13,088 nt of DNA from an uncultured Lachnospiraceae bacterium (lineage in GTDB: Bacteria; Bacillota; Clostridia; Lachnospirales; Lachnospiraceae): contig CAJUQY010000063.1 of NCBI GenBank assembly GCA_910588815.1, forward strand, positions 1 to 13,088, given 5' to 3'. The notes under the pieces are model-generated. The model searched no databases. It was not told the origin of the DNA and was given only the letters and a program-made list of their open reading frames with translations. Both the position numbers and the translations under genes were made by a program. Positions 5,999-13,088 of the stretch are shown here, piece by piece (positions within the stretch are counted from its first letter, which is position 1; each line of letters begins with the position of its first letter).

Positions 5999-6028
5999 GT
6001 CCCGTCTTATATTATGCGGGCTGCTTTC

Positions 6029-6057
6029 ATTATACCCGTCCCCGTTCCATTTGACAA
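6029..6057 (-). promoter_or_regulatory. Second, upstream promoter towards tetR
   Basis: TTGTCA (6057-6052), 17 bases, TATAAT (6034-6029). Transcription would start near 6022 and run through both operators into tetR. No other gene lies between it and tetR. Confidence 0.55.
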
Positions 6058-6121
6058 GCCGGCCTTTCGGAACAAACGCCCATGATTCCGCCGTTGTCTG
6101 GAATTCTGCGCCTTCAAAATG

Positions 6122-6158
6122 AAAAGCCTCCACCAAAATCAAGTAGGTGGAAGCTTTT
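6122..6158 (-). terminator. Intrinsic terminator of the ibrAB-like operon
   Basis: A 13-pair stem on the minus strand (AAAAGCTTCCACC with GGTGGAGGCTTTT, one U-G pair) and an 11-base loop, ending in TTTT, 27 bases past the ibrB-like stop. The A-rich and T-rich ends make it potentially bidirectional. Confidence 0.8.
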
Positions 6159-6185
6159 ACAAAGCCGGTCCGGCCGCCTATGGTT

Positions 6186-6728
6186 TTATTCATCATTGTC
6201 ATCCAAGTCCTCCGCATCCGCCGGTCTCCAGGCTTTTCCGAATTTCACATCCTTAAACAAGGCTGCCAAACCCGTGATCTGCTTCAACCGCAGGATCTCG
6301 TCCTTATCCATGCCGAGATGTTTGGAAATCCACGCATCCGACCGGCCCAGCTCATGGAGTTCCTTGACAATGTTGCTCATCAAATCCACATCATGGCTTC
6401 CTCTCGCCCTGTTGTGACGGATGGTACTGGCCATCCGCTGGTCAATGGGTTTGTCGATCACCGATACAGGCAGCATCCCGTGCTCCCTCTTGAAAATATC
6501 CTCATGTTCCAACATAATCCGATAGCGGTGAAAACCGTCGACAATGACATAAGTTTCCGATGCCTTATTATAATAACAGACAATGGGCATGGTATAGCCG
6601 TCGGCCTTGATGCTCTCATAGAGCAGTTTCATCTCCGGCGGGGCCACCGCATTGGGATTGTAAGTATTGGGCCTGATCTGTTCAACAGGGACCGGAATCA
6701 CATGATATGCAGGACTTTTATACTCCAT
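6186..6728 (-). CDS. ibrB: IbrB-like ParB/sulfiredoxin-domain protein
   Basis: A 180-residue predicted cytoplasmic protein of the ParB N-terminal/sulfiredoxin-like fold. Seen: NPNAVAPPEM at 24-33, IKADGYTMPIV at 40-50, the ParB box-like DGFHRYR at 64-70, IRHNRARG at 103-110, then a predicted helix-turn-helix (about 111-140, with ISKHLGMDKDEILRL just after) and a short acidic C-terminus. This motif order closely resembles E. coli IbrB, recalled from memory. There, IbrA and IbrB together activate eib (immunoglobulin-binding protein) genes; biochemical function is unsettled. The start at 6728 has GGAGG 9 bases upstream and overlaps the end of the ibrA-like gene by 11 bases, so the two are likely translationally coupled. 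The E. coli homologue appears to have an extra N-terminal part missing here. Whether it acts as a regulator, nuclease or nucleotide-binding partner is open. Confidence 0.88.
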   Translation of the reverse strand: MEYKSPAYHVIPVPVEQIRPNTYNPNAVAPPEMKLLYESIKADGYTMPIVCYYNKASETYVIVDGFHRYRIMLEHEDIFKREHGMLPVSVIDKPIDQRMASTIRHNRARGSHDVDLMSNIVKELHELGRSDAWISKHLGMDKDEILRLKQITGLAALFKDVKFGKAWRPADAEDLDDNDE

Positions 6729-8049
6729 ATTCCATCGCCTCCACACTTTTGTATTTTCGCCTGATCGCATCAATCCGTTTCTGCTGCTGCCTTGTCATGC
6801 CAAATCCCATAAAACGGCAAATATGATCGTTCTTCAAAATACAGTAACACATCCGTTTCCAACTGGGGATATCTTTCGTGGACTTGATATCGTCGGTATC
6901 GTCAGGAATTTTTTCAAGAAAAACGATTCTGGACTTTTTGTTCAGTGTGTAATTCGATATTCCGTTCCTGCGGATCTTGTAGCCGTGATCCAAAAGCTCC
7001 TGGATAGTCTCCTCATCCAGCCCGCCTCCGGTCTTATGCCAGAATTCCATGGAAGCATTGAACTTCTTTGCATAGTTATTCCGCAGCCGCACCGGCAGAG
7101 TGTCCAGAAGAAACATCGTATACGATTTCCAGGTATGGCCTTTGGGAAGCGTGACGTTCCGGTATCCCATGGCTTTGGTTCTTCCATAGATACAGGCAAA
7201 GTTAGCCCCCCGGACGCGGCCCACTAACTTCACCCATATTTCCGGATCAATGACCCGGTAAAGATTCAGAGAATCCTTGGAATAATCATTGAAGGGAGAG
7301 GCCACCCGCATCTGGGAGACCTTGAGCCCTGCCATATAATAAAGATCATACAGACGGTTATAATCATATCCGAACAGATAATTGGCATGCCAGACATCCT
7401 CCGTGGACCAGTCGAAGATGGGAGACGCGCACCAGACATCCTTAAACTGCCTGCTGATCCAACACTGTTCTTTATAACCATATTTTTTGTTGAGAAAGCC
7501 GCTGTAGCGCTGCAGAGACTCATCGGCCCGCATGCCAAGAAGGCATACGGTCTTCTTTCCTCCGTGGGATTCACTGTACCACCGTCCAAACTGCTTCGCC
7601 AGATCCTCCTGGTGCATCCGGTAACGATAAGTAGTCATGGGATTGTGTTCCAGGTTAATCACATAGTCCCTATCCGGCATGGGACGGACCCAACTATCTT
7701 TTTTTGCGTCATCCCAGGGATACCAGTACATCTCATAGCTGCTGAGCGCCGTCCTGGTGGCCATGGGCAGGCACACCCAATAAGGCTCCACATATTTCTC
7801 AATTCTCTCGAAAGTCTGCTCCACATATTCTGTTGTCACCGTATACTGCGCTTCAAAATCCTGATGAAAAACTCCGATCTTTTTCTCCGGATAATGCTTC
7901 ATCTGAAAATCCAGCACCAAGTTCAGAAGCAGGCCACTGTCCTTCCCCCCGGAAAAGGACAGATAAATGTTCTCAAATTCCTCAAATACAAATTTCAACC
8001 GCTCCTGCAGGGCCTCGTACACATCCTGTTCCAAATACTCTCGTCTCAT
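6718..8049 (-). CDS. ibrA: IbrA-like PP-loop protein (PAPS reductase type, DUF3440)
   Basis: A 443-residue predicted cytoplasmic protein of the adenine-nucleotide alpha-hydrolase (PP-loop) superfamily, which activates substrates by adenylation. The PP-loop SGGKDSG is at 33-39. The N-terminal half matches a phosphoadenosine phosphosulfate reductase-like domain (GVFHQDFEAQY at about 79-89, LLGMRADES, and a PIFDWSTEDVWHANY segment typical of this fold). The C-terminal half matches the IbrA/DUF3440 extension and carries a cysteine cluster (C401, C403, C411) that could bind metal. E. coli IbrA, with IbrB, is known to regulate eib genes; relatives such as DndC take part in DNA phosphorothioation. 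Sulfate assimilation is unlikely, as no cys genes are nearby. The start at 8049 has AGGTG 8 bases upstream. First gene of a two-gene operon with its own promoter and terminator. Confidence 0.9.
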   Translation of the reverse strand: MRREYLEQDVYEALQERLKFVFEEFENIYLSFSGGKDSGLLLNLVLDFQMKHYPEKKIGVFHQDFEAQYTVTTEYVEQTFERIEKYVEPYWVCLPMATRTALSSYEMYWYPWDDAKKDSWVRPMPDRDYVINLEHNPMTTYRYRMHQEDLAKQFGRWYSESHGGKKTVCLLGMRADESLQRYSGFLNKKYGYKEQCWISRQFKDVWCASPIFDWSTEDVWHANYLFGYDYNRLYDLYYMAGLKVSQMRVASPFNDYSKDSLNLYRVIDPEIWVKLVGRVRGANFACIYGRTKAMGYRNVTLPKGHTWKSYTMFLLDTLPVRLRNNYAKKFNASMEFWHKTGGGLDEETIQELLDHGYKIRRNGISNYTLNKKSRIVFLEKIPDDTDDIKSTKDIPSWKRMCYCILKNDHICRFMGFGMTRQQQKRIDAIRRKYKSVEAMEYGV

Positions 8050-8243
8050 ATGAATTCACCTACATCAGCCAAAACTTCCAAATTATGGAAAAAACAATAT
8101 AGTCTAATTTATCACAAAAAAAATCCAAATTCAACTAAATGAGGCAACTTCTGTCGAAGCGGCGGCGAAACTTTTTGAGTTTCTCCAAAAACAGGTCATC
8201 CGTCGTTCCCTGTAACTCTACGAAGTCAAACGGTGTATATAGT
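8050..8243. other. Intergenic DNA before the ibrA-like gene with a coding-like remnant
   Basis: Together with the hairpin region to its right this makes a gap of about 330 bases. The minus strand at 8230-8135 reads as 31 sensible codons ending in a stop (FDFVELQGTTDDLFLEKLKK, then FRRRFDRSCLI) without a start codon; it may be the decayed end of a lost gene. The opposite strand is also partly open over the same bases, so this is uncertain. No complete gene is seen. Confidence 0.35.
8106..8134 (-). promoter_or_regulatory. Candidate promoter of the ibrAB-like operon
   Basis: TTGAAT (8134-8129), 17 bases, TAAATT (8111-8106), in AT-rich DNA. Transcription would start near 8099, about 50 bases before the ibrA-like start codon. 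A small hairpin, TTCCA-TAATT-TGGAA, lies in that leader. Confidence 0.55.
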
Positions 8244-8327
8244 AAAAAACAGACGGTCCCGGCTGGATTCTAAAGCCCGGATATCCACTCTCCTGCGCTT
8301 TTCAAAAACATCCATCCGAAACCGTCT
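8244..8327 (-). terminator. Large stem-loop terminator with a 45-base loop
   Basis: On the minus strand AGACGGTTTCGGATGG (8327-8312) pairs with CCAGCCGGGACCGTCT (8266-8251): 15 of 16 positions including two G-U pairs. It is followed by G and TTTTTT (8249-8244). It lies 55 bases past the stop of the cohesin-FIVAR gene and most simply ends that operon. The 45-base loop is unusually long for a terminator, so an embedded regulatory or small RNA is possible. Confidence 0.65.
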
Positions 8328-8381
8328 CCGGTCAAAAACTGCATATTGGCCTTATAATAGAAATCTCTTTCCGTAATGCCC

Positions 8382-9374
8382 CTACTTTTCCGGCCTGCGC
8401 CTCCTTCTGGCTCTCCTCTGCCTCTGCAAAAACACGATCCCGCCGATCACGGCGGCGCTTATGGATGCCGCCAGCACATAGGGAAACACCCTGGTCTTAT
8501 CCCCCGTATCTGTCTCTTCCGTAGTGTTCAGTGGCGGTCTGGCTGCGCTGCCCTGGGTTCCTCCGTTTTGATTCCCACTGCTCTGGCTTCCTCCTGGAGA
8601 GGAGCCGTCCCCTCCGGCCGCCGTGTTTTTCTCTGCCAGGGAACCGATGGCGTTCTCCACCAGAAGGACCGCCTCGTCGATCTCTGTCTGGGAGGCGTCC
8701 TCCTTATCCAGAACGGCCCGGGCCGTCTTTACGGCTTCCGCCAGGATCTGATAACTTTCCGGAGTATAATCGGCCTCCTTATATTCCGCCGCCTTCTGAA
8801 GGATCTCTTCCAGTCTGGAGCGGTCCACCATCCCGTCTGCCGCCCCGCCGCCCAGCGGTACGTCCTCAGCCAGAGGCTGAAGGGAAACATTCTCTGTCAG
8901 AAAGGCATTTCCGGAAAGCTTCAGGGAATTTTCCACCACGTTGATGCCGGCTGTCCCTCCGGCCACCGTCACGGTTCCCAAAACCAGCGTGCCGGGATCC
9001 CCGGCAAAAAGGGGAGTCTCACCGGCCACATACAGATTCAGGATCCCCGTGTCGGGATGATAGCGAAATTCCGCCACCCTTCCGCTGCCCAGTCCTTCGT
9101 CAAACGCAAAGGATACGGTAAGGTCCGCCAGCTGCCCTGACGTGATCTTAAGGCCAAGCTCCAGGGAAGCGGCCCCCTTCCTCGCGCCTTCGTCTCCCTC
9201 CAGAGCCACAGACACCAGGGCCTTTCCCTCACCTTCTTCAAATTCCACAGTTCCCCTTGCCGCCAGGCTGACAAGCGGCAGAGCCAGGACGCACATGAGC
9301 GCCGCCAAGGCGGTGGCGGCCCTCCGGGCCGCCCGCCCCCTGATCTTATAAAATATCCGTAAATATCTTTTCAT
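8382..9374 (-). CDS. Membrane-anchored cohesin-like/FIVAR domain surface protein
   Basis: A 330-residue secreted protein held at the cell surface. Seen in order: a signal peptide with arginine-rich start and hydrophobic core (about 1-39, likely cleaved near SLA-A); a beta-rich domain at about 42-165 resembling the cohesin-like modules of gut clostridial glycan-active proteins (LTVSFAFDEG, FRYHPDTGILNLYV, LVLGTVTVAGG); a three-helix FIVAR domain at about 185-247; a Gly/Ser-rich linker to about 285; TGD at 290-292; a membrane span at about 297-316; and a basic tail RRARRRRR. Layout resembles a sortase substrate, but no clean LPxTG is present. The start at 9374 has GGAG 7 bases upstream. It lies 19 bases after the M60 gene, so co-expression is likely; it may hold that enzyme or its glycan substrate at the surface. 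Catalytic activity is not expected. Confidence 0.85.
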   Translation of the reverse strand: MKRYLRIFYKIRGRAARRAATALAALMCVLALPLVSLAARGTVEFEEGEGKALVSVALEGDEGARKGAASLELGLKITSGQLADLTVSFAFDEGLGSGRVAEFRYHPDTGILNLYVAGETPLFAGDPGTLVLGTVTVAGGTAGINVVENSLKLSGNAFLTENVSLQPLAEDVPLGGGAADGMVDRSRLEEILQKAAEYKEADYTPESYQILAEAVKTARAVLDKEDASQTEIDEAVLLVENAIGSLAEKNTAAGGDGSSPGGSQSSGNQNGGTQGSAARPPLNTTEETDTGDKTRVFPYVLAASISAAVIGGIVFLQRQRRARRRRRPEK

Positions 9375-9393
9375 CTCTTACTCCTTTGCCGCC

Positions 9394-12300
9394 TTAGTTT
9401 CCGCCGGCCGGGCCGCCGCCAAGCTCAAGATCCGGAAGCGCCTGCGGATAATCCTCGAAGAAGGAATCGCTCACCATCCTCTGCCCTTCATTGGTCAGGG
9501 CATTGTCCACCCGGTAGAGCTCCGCCCTTACCTTCGCCACGCCGGAAAGACCGCCGGCGTCTTCCGGCAAGATCCAGTAGAGCCAGGTTCCGTCTGAGAC
9601 ATCCTCCAGTTTATCCTGGTCCGTCGCCGGCGCCAGAACAGTCTGGTAAGCCTTCAGGTTCCCGTCTGCGTCCCTGCCGCCGACCATGTTCCCGTCCTGG
9701 TCATAGAGCAGCACCACGTTATAAGCTGGATTTCCCTTGTAGGTTCCGGTAAATACCACGGAGCCTGCCGGGATCACGTCCTCTTCCTTATCTCCGTATC
9801 GATAATCTGTCTTCAGCCTTCCCACCGCCGGCGTGCCGTCGCCTGCCCTGTAGAAGTCCACATTGTCTCCGGTGACTCCCAGTACGTCAAGCTCGCTGAC
9901 AGAGATTTCCTTTCCGCTCTGGTTAAGGATGGAAAGCTTCAGGGCCGAAGCGTCGTAATACGCCACATTTCCTTCTCTTGCAAAGTAGACCGTTTCCGTC
10001 TCGCCCTTCCCGAAGGTCCCGGCCGCCGCCTCCGTCCACTGGCCGTCAGGCCCAAGCACCGACACACGGTAATCTGTAATGGCATTCCCGGTGGCCGCAG
10101 TATACTGGATCCCGGCCACCGTCAGAGTCTTGTGGAAGTCCACGATGATCTCCGCCCCGGCTTCGGCAATTCCCGTATAAGCCGTGGCCGTATTGCCGTC
10201 CGCCGCCTTCATGGCCGGCTCTTCGGCTGCCGGCGCACAGGGGTCTTCCTCCGTCCCGGAGCCTGCCGCTTCCACATTGGTGGCTGTCAGGCCGTTTGTT
10301 GTCAGCGTCCAGCCCTCCTTGTCTATATTTCCCTTGTGTTCGATCTTCAAAGGCGCCAGTGTCTTTACCGCCGAACGGTTCAGATACTGATCCACGAGTG
10401 TCACCTCATAGGTCACGACCCGGTTGTTCATGGTGGTAACGGAATCCTCAAAGGTTCCTCCCGTGGCAAAGCCCACCAGGGATTTCTCTGTCTCTCCCCC
10501 GGAGGTCACACACCGCACGATCTCATAACCCAGCACATCACCGGACGGAACAGAAGCATCCGCTGTCAGAGTCAGATTCACCTGATTGGCTTTCGCCCTG
10601 TCAATCTCCGCCTTTGTTCCGTCCCCGACCGCCTGGGTGGCGCCGGACGGATCCAGGCTGCTCTCGCCGCCTTTTAGCTGATATGCGCGGGCATCGTCAC
10701 TGACGTAATAAATAGCCCTGGTCTCTTTCGCAAACTGCCCTGCATAAGCAATGGTATCGGCACTTGGCGTCATGCCCCACCGCTCAAAGAATTCCAGAAT
10801 ATCCTTCTCTGCCGCCGCACAGGCCAGGCGCATCAGATCCTGGTCCCGGTCGCCGCACAGGCTGAGCGCCACGCCGCCAGGCGCAGGGGCCGGCCGGCCG
10901 CCTCTGGCATATGTATCCACCCTGGCAAAGAACAGGCCCGCAAACTGTTCCTCCGGATCTGAATAAGTTTTATAATTGTAGCCTTTGTCATAGGCCAGAT
11001 GGAGCTGCCAGTACATGCCAAGCGCCGTGAACACATTGGAAGCCCGGCCTTCCGTCTCCGAGGTCACCTTTTCATAGACCTTTCCGTACTGGAACCGGAC
11101 GCTGCCGTTGGTATCCTTGGCCTGGGCCAGCACGGCAAAATAGTTGTTGGTGATCTCCGCAACGGCATAAGTCCCCTGATTGATGCAGTGGCCGATCTCA
11201 TGGGCAACGCCCCAGCCAAAATAATTGCCGCCCAGATATTTCCCTTCTGCATCTGCCTGGAGGGACGCACAGTTCACCATGCCCTTCGTCTCATTCCACT
11301 CGATGCCTATATGGTTGCCGGAGGCATACATGAAAGCTCCGGCGAACATCCGCTGATACCGGATATTCAGATGCCTGGAGGGATACTGGTTCTTCGCCTC
11401 TGCTGCCGCCTCATTCAGCCCCTTATGCTGATAGAAGAGATCCATCATCGACTCCATGGCTCCCACCGAAGTCAAAAGCTTTGCGGCCCGGGCCGAAACA
11501 CTTCCGCTTCCCAGCCCGGCAAGAATCTGGGGCGCCGGAAGAGAAAACAGCATGGTATCCGACAGGATGTCGGAGGCCCCCAGGATGCAGTTGCCCGCCT
11601 GGTAAGCATATCGGACCGTCTGATTCCCGGAATTCTCATGAAGGGCCGCGTGAGCGCTCTCCATGGCTCCCACATAGGAATCCAGGGCTGTCACATAGGC
11701 CTCCGCCCGCCTCTGCCGCTCTGCGTCTTCTTCCACCTGGTACAGATCAAGAACAGGGACCTCCGCCCCGCCGCTTACGCGCACCGCATACCGGTCACTC
11801 ACATTGCTGCCCGTATACTGAACATAAAGAGCGCCGCCGGACTCTGCATCTACGGACCAGAGCTTCGGAATTACGATGTCATTCCTTCCGATCTTCAGGT
11901 TCGCCACCTGACGGAACATGGAGCCGGATTCCGCATGGTACTGGGTCGCCACAAGCTGCACGTTGGTGGAATCTCCCGTCTTTTTGGAGGGATGCCCCAC
12001 ATAGACTGTGATCTCTTCTCCGGCCGCCGCCGTTACCCCGAGGGGCTGCCACGCATTCAGGCCTCCGAAACCGAGACTGGTGTCGCTTGTCGTGATCTCA
12101 CTGTGAACCTGAACCGGCGCTGTCAGCCTGGAATTTAAGATATCCTCCGCAGTCTTAAGCTCCCGCTCCAAAGCCTCTTTATCCGGATGGTATTCTCCGC
12201 AGTCCGGATCCTGCGTATTGATCCGCACTCTGAGATCATCAATGGTTTTCTGAGTCACATCCTCTCTCAGTACCGTGTGCAGATCGTCTGTGTAAAGAGC

Positions 12301-13088
12301 GAAGATATCGTCCTCCAGGGAATTATAATGGTAGAAGTAGAGCTCCGAAACAGTGACGCTCCCCCTTGCCACGGATCTTGCAAGGCCGATCTGAACCTGC
12401 TTTGCCATCACGGCCTGCGGAAGCCGGACTCGGTAGTAGACCCGCCCTTCTGCGTCCGTCTTTCTCTGGATCTGGCAGCTTACGGCCTCCGAAGCAGTCC
12501 CGTTTCCGTCCCACCAGCGGACTCTTACGTACCCGTAAGCCGGCGCCTGGACTGCAGGCTCCTGGAATGCAAACTCCTGGATCTGATACTCCTGGTCAAA
12601 CTCATAAAACAGCCCGTGGTTCTCTCCCATGGCGTTATAGCCTCCGGTATCCCAGGTCTCGCAGGAATAATAGGAGCCGGGGTTCTTATCCACCGTGCCC
12701 CAGGCCGTACCAAAAGCTGGATCCAACGGGCTCTCCTTCATACCGCCCTGCCTAATGGAAGCCGCCGCAATATGAGCTCCGGCCTCCCCGTCCTTCCCGG
12801 TATTTAAAAGGCCGAATTTCGGCATAACGGCAGGATCCGGATCCTCTGTCGTCGCGGCCGCCGTCAGAGACGGATCACTCTCCCCGAACTCATTGACCCC
12901 GGTCACGTAAAGCTCGTACTTTGTTTTATTTTCCAGCTCGGAGACGGTCGTCCTGTTTCCTTCGATGCCTTCGATCTTTTCAAAGGCGGCCGCTCCGGAT
13001 ACGGACTCCTATAACCTTTATTACCGCGTATCCCACCAGGCTCTCCCCCTCGATCCCCTCAAAGCAGAAGCTCACGTTACCGGGAAGC
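9394..13088 (-). CDS. M60-type (enhancin-like) secreted zinc metallopeptidase, 5' partial, apparent frameshift
   Basis: Large extracellular protease, over 1,200 residues, of the M60/enhancin group, whose members cleave mucin-type glycoproteins. Residues are counted from the GTG at 12906. Seen: the end of a fibronectin type III domain (GVNEFGESD); an F5/8C-like carbohydrate-binding region at about 50-200; the M60 beta region (GEEITVYVGHP); the catalytic motif HEIGH at 569-573 with a downstream glutamate at 584, fitting HExxH(8-28)E; a Fn3-like part; a second F5/8C/CBM32-like domain at about 899-1005; and an unassigned C-terminal beta domain. No anchor or clear dockerin is seen. The signal peptide lies beyond the right edge. 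The frame meets TAG at 13011-13009, but the Fn3 domain clearly continues in a neighbouring frame to the window edge, so one base appears added near 13005-13015. The GTG at 12906 is therefore not a real start. The gene may be disrupted, or this may be a sequencing error. Confidence 0.85.

Noticed and set aside
6051..6056. Plus-strand TTGACA as a promoter
   Set aside because: No suitable -10 box at the right spacing and no gene on the plus strand downstream.
5975..6217. An 80-codon minus-strand frame between ibrB and tetR
   Set aside because: It overlaps the end of the ibrB-like gene, contains the operon terminator and a promoter, and runs up to the tetR operators.
7387..8142. A 251-codon plus-strand frame opposite the ibrA-like gene
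   Set aside because: Shadow of the PP-loop protein gene, which has clear motifs on the minus strand.
10999..12138. A 379-codon plus-strand frame opposite the M60 gene
   Set aside because: Shadow of the protease gene, whose HExxH motif and domains are on the minus strand.
12904..12906. GTG as the start of the M60 protein
   Set aside because: It lies inside a Fn3 strand, has no binding site, and the domain continues upstream across a frameshift.
1..13088. tRNA, rRNA or CRISPR array
   Set aside because: No cloverleaf with CCA-type end, no rRNA-like segment and no regularly spaced repeats were seen on either strand.

Overview
The window looks like a chromosome segment from an anaerobic gut Firmicute, most likely a Lachnospiraceae/Clostridium cluster XIVa relative. 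The basis is the moderately GC-rich coding DNA, AGGAGG-type ribosome binding sites, sigma-A promoters, an FMN-riboswitch-controlled RibU, and secreted M60/FIVAR surface proteins. This is inferred from gene types and style, not from a database match. Every gene supported here is on the minus strand, so the window reads from right to left.

Layout in order of transcription. (1) 13088-8382: a large secreted M60-type (enhancin-like) metallopeptidase, cut by the right edge and carrying an apparent frameshift near 13010. It is followed 19 bases later by a membrane-anchored protein with a cohesin-like domain and a FIVAR domain. Together they suggest a surface system acting on host or dietary glycoproteins. 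A large stem-loop with a U-tract ends the unit. (2) 8134-6122: a two-gene operon with its own promoter and terminator, encoding an IbrA-like PP-loop (PAPS-reductase-type) protein and an IbrB-like ParB/sulfiredoxin-fold protein, overlapping by 11 bases. (3) 6057-2298: a TetR regulator whose promoter holds two near-identical 15-bp palindromes, its terminator, then an ABC ATPase, an ABC permease and an MFS exporter. This is a drug or peptide efflux cassette probably repressed by the TetR protein, because a related half-site overlaps the ABC promoter. (4) About 2420-1360: a visibly AT-rich stretch holding one small orphan gene bracketed by two related hairpins. (5) 1400-50: a strong promoter, FMN riboswitch, intrinsic terminator, an unusually structured leader, the riboflavin ECF S-component gene ribU (with an extra hydrophobic insertion), and its terminator. 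(6) 46-1: the first 46 bases of a group II intron (class C type) inserted directly behind the ribU terminator, the expected target for that class.

The best candidates for new biology are the stand-alone ibrAB-like pair, the M60/cohesin-FIVAR pair, the enlarged RibU with its structured leader, and the paired hairpins around the orphan gene. No tRNA, rRNA or CRISPR array was found.
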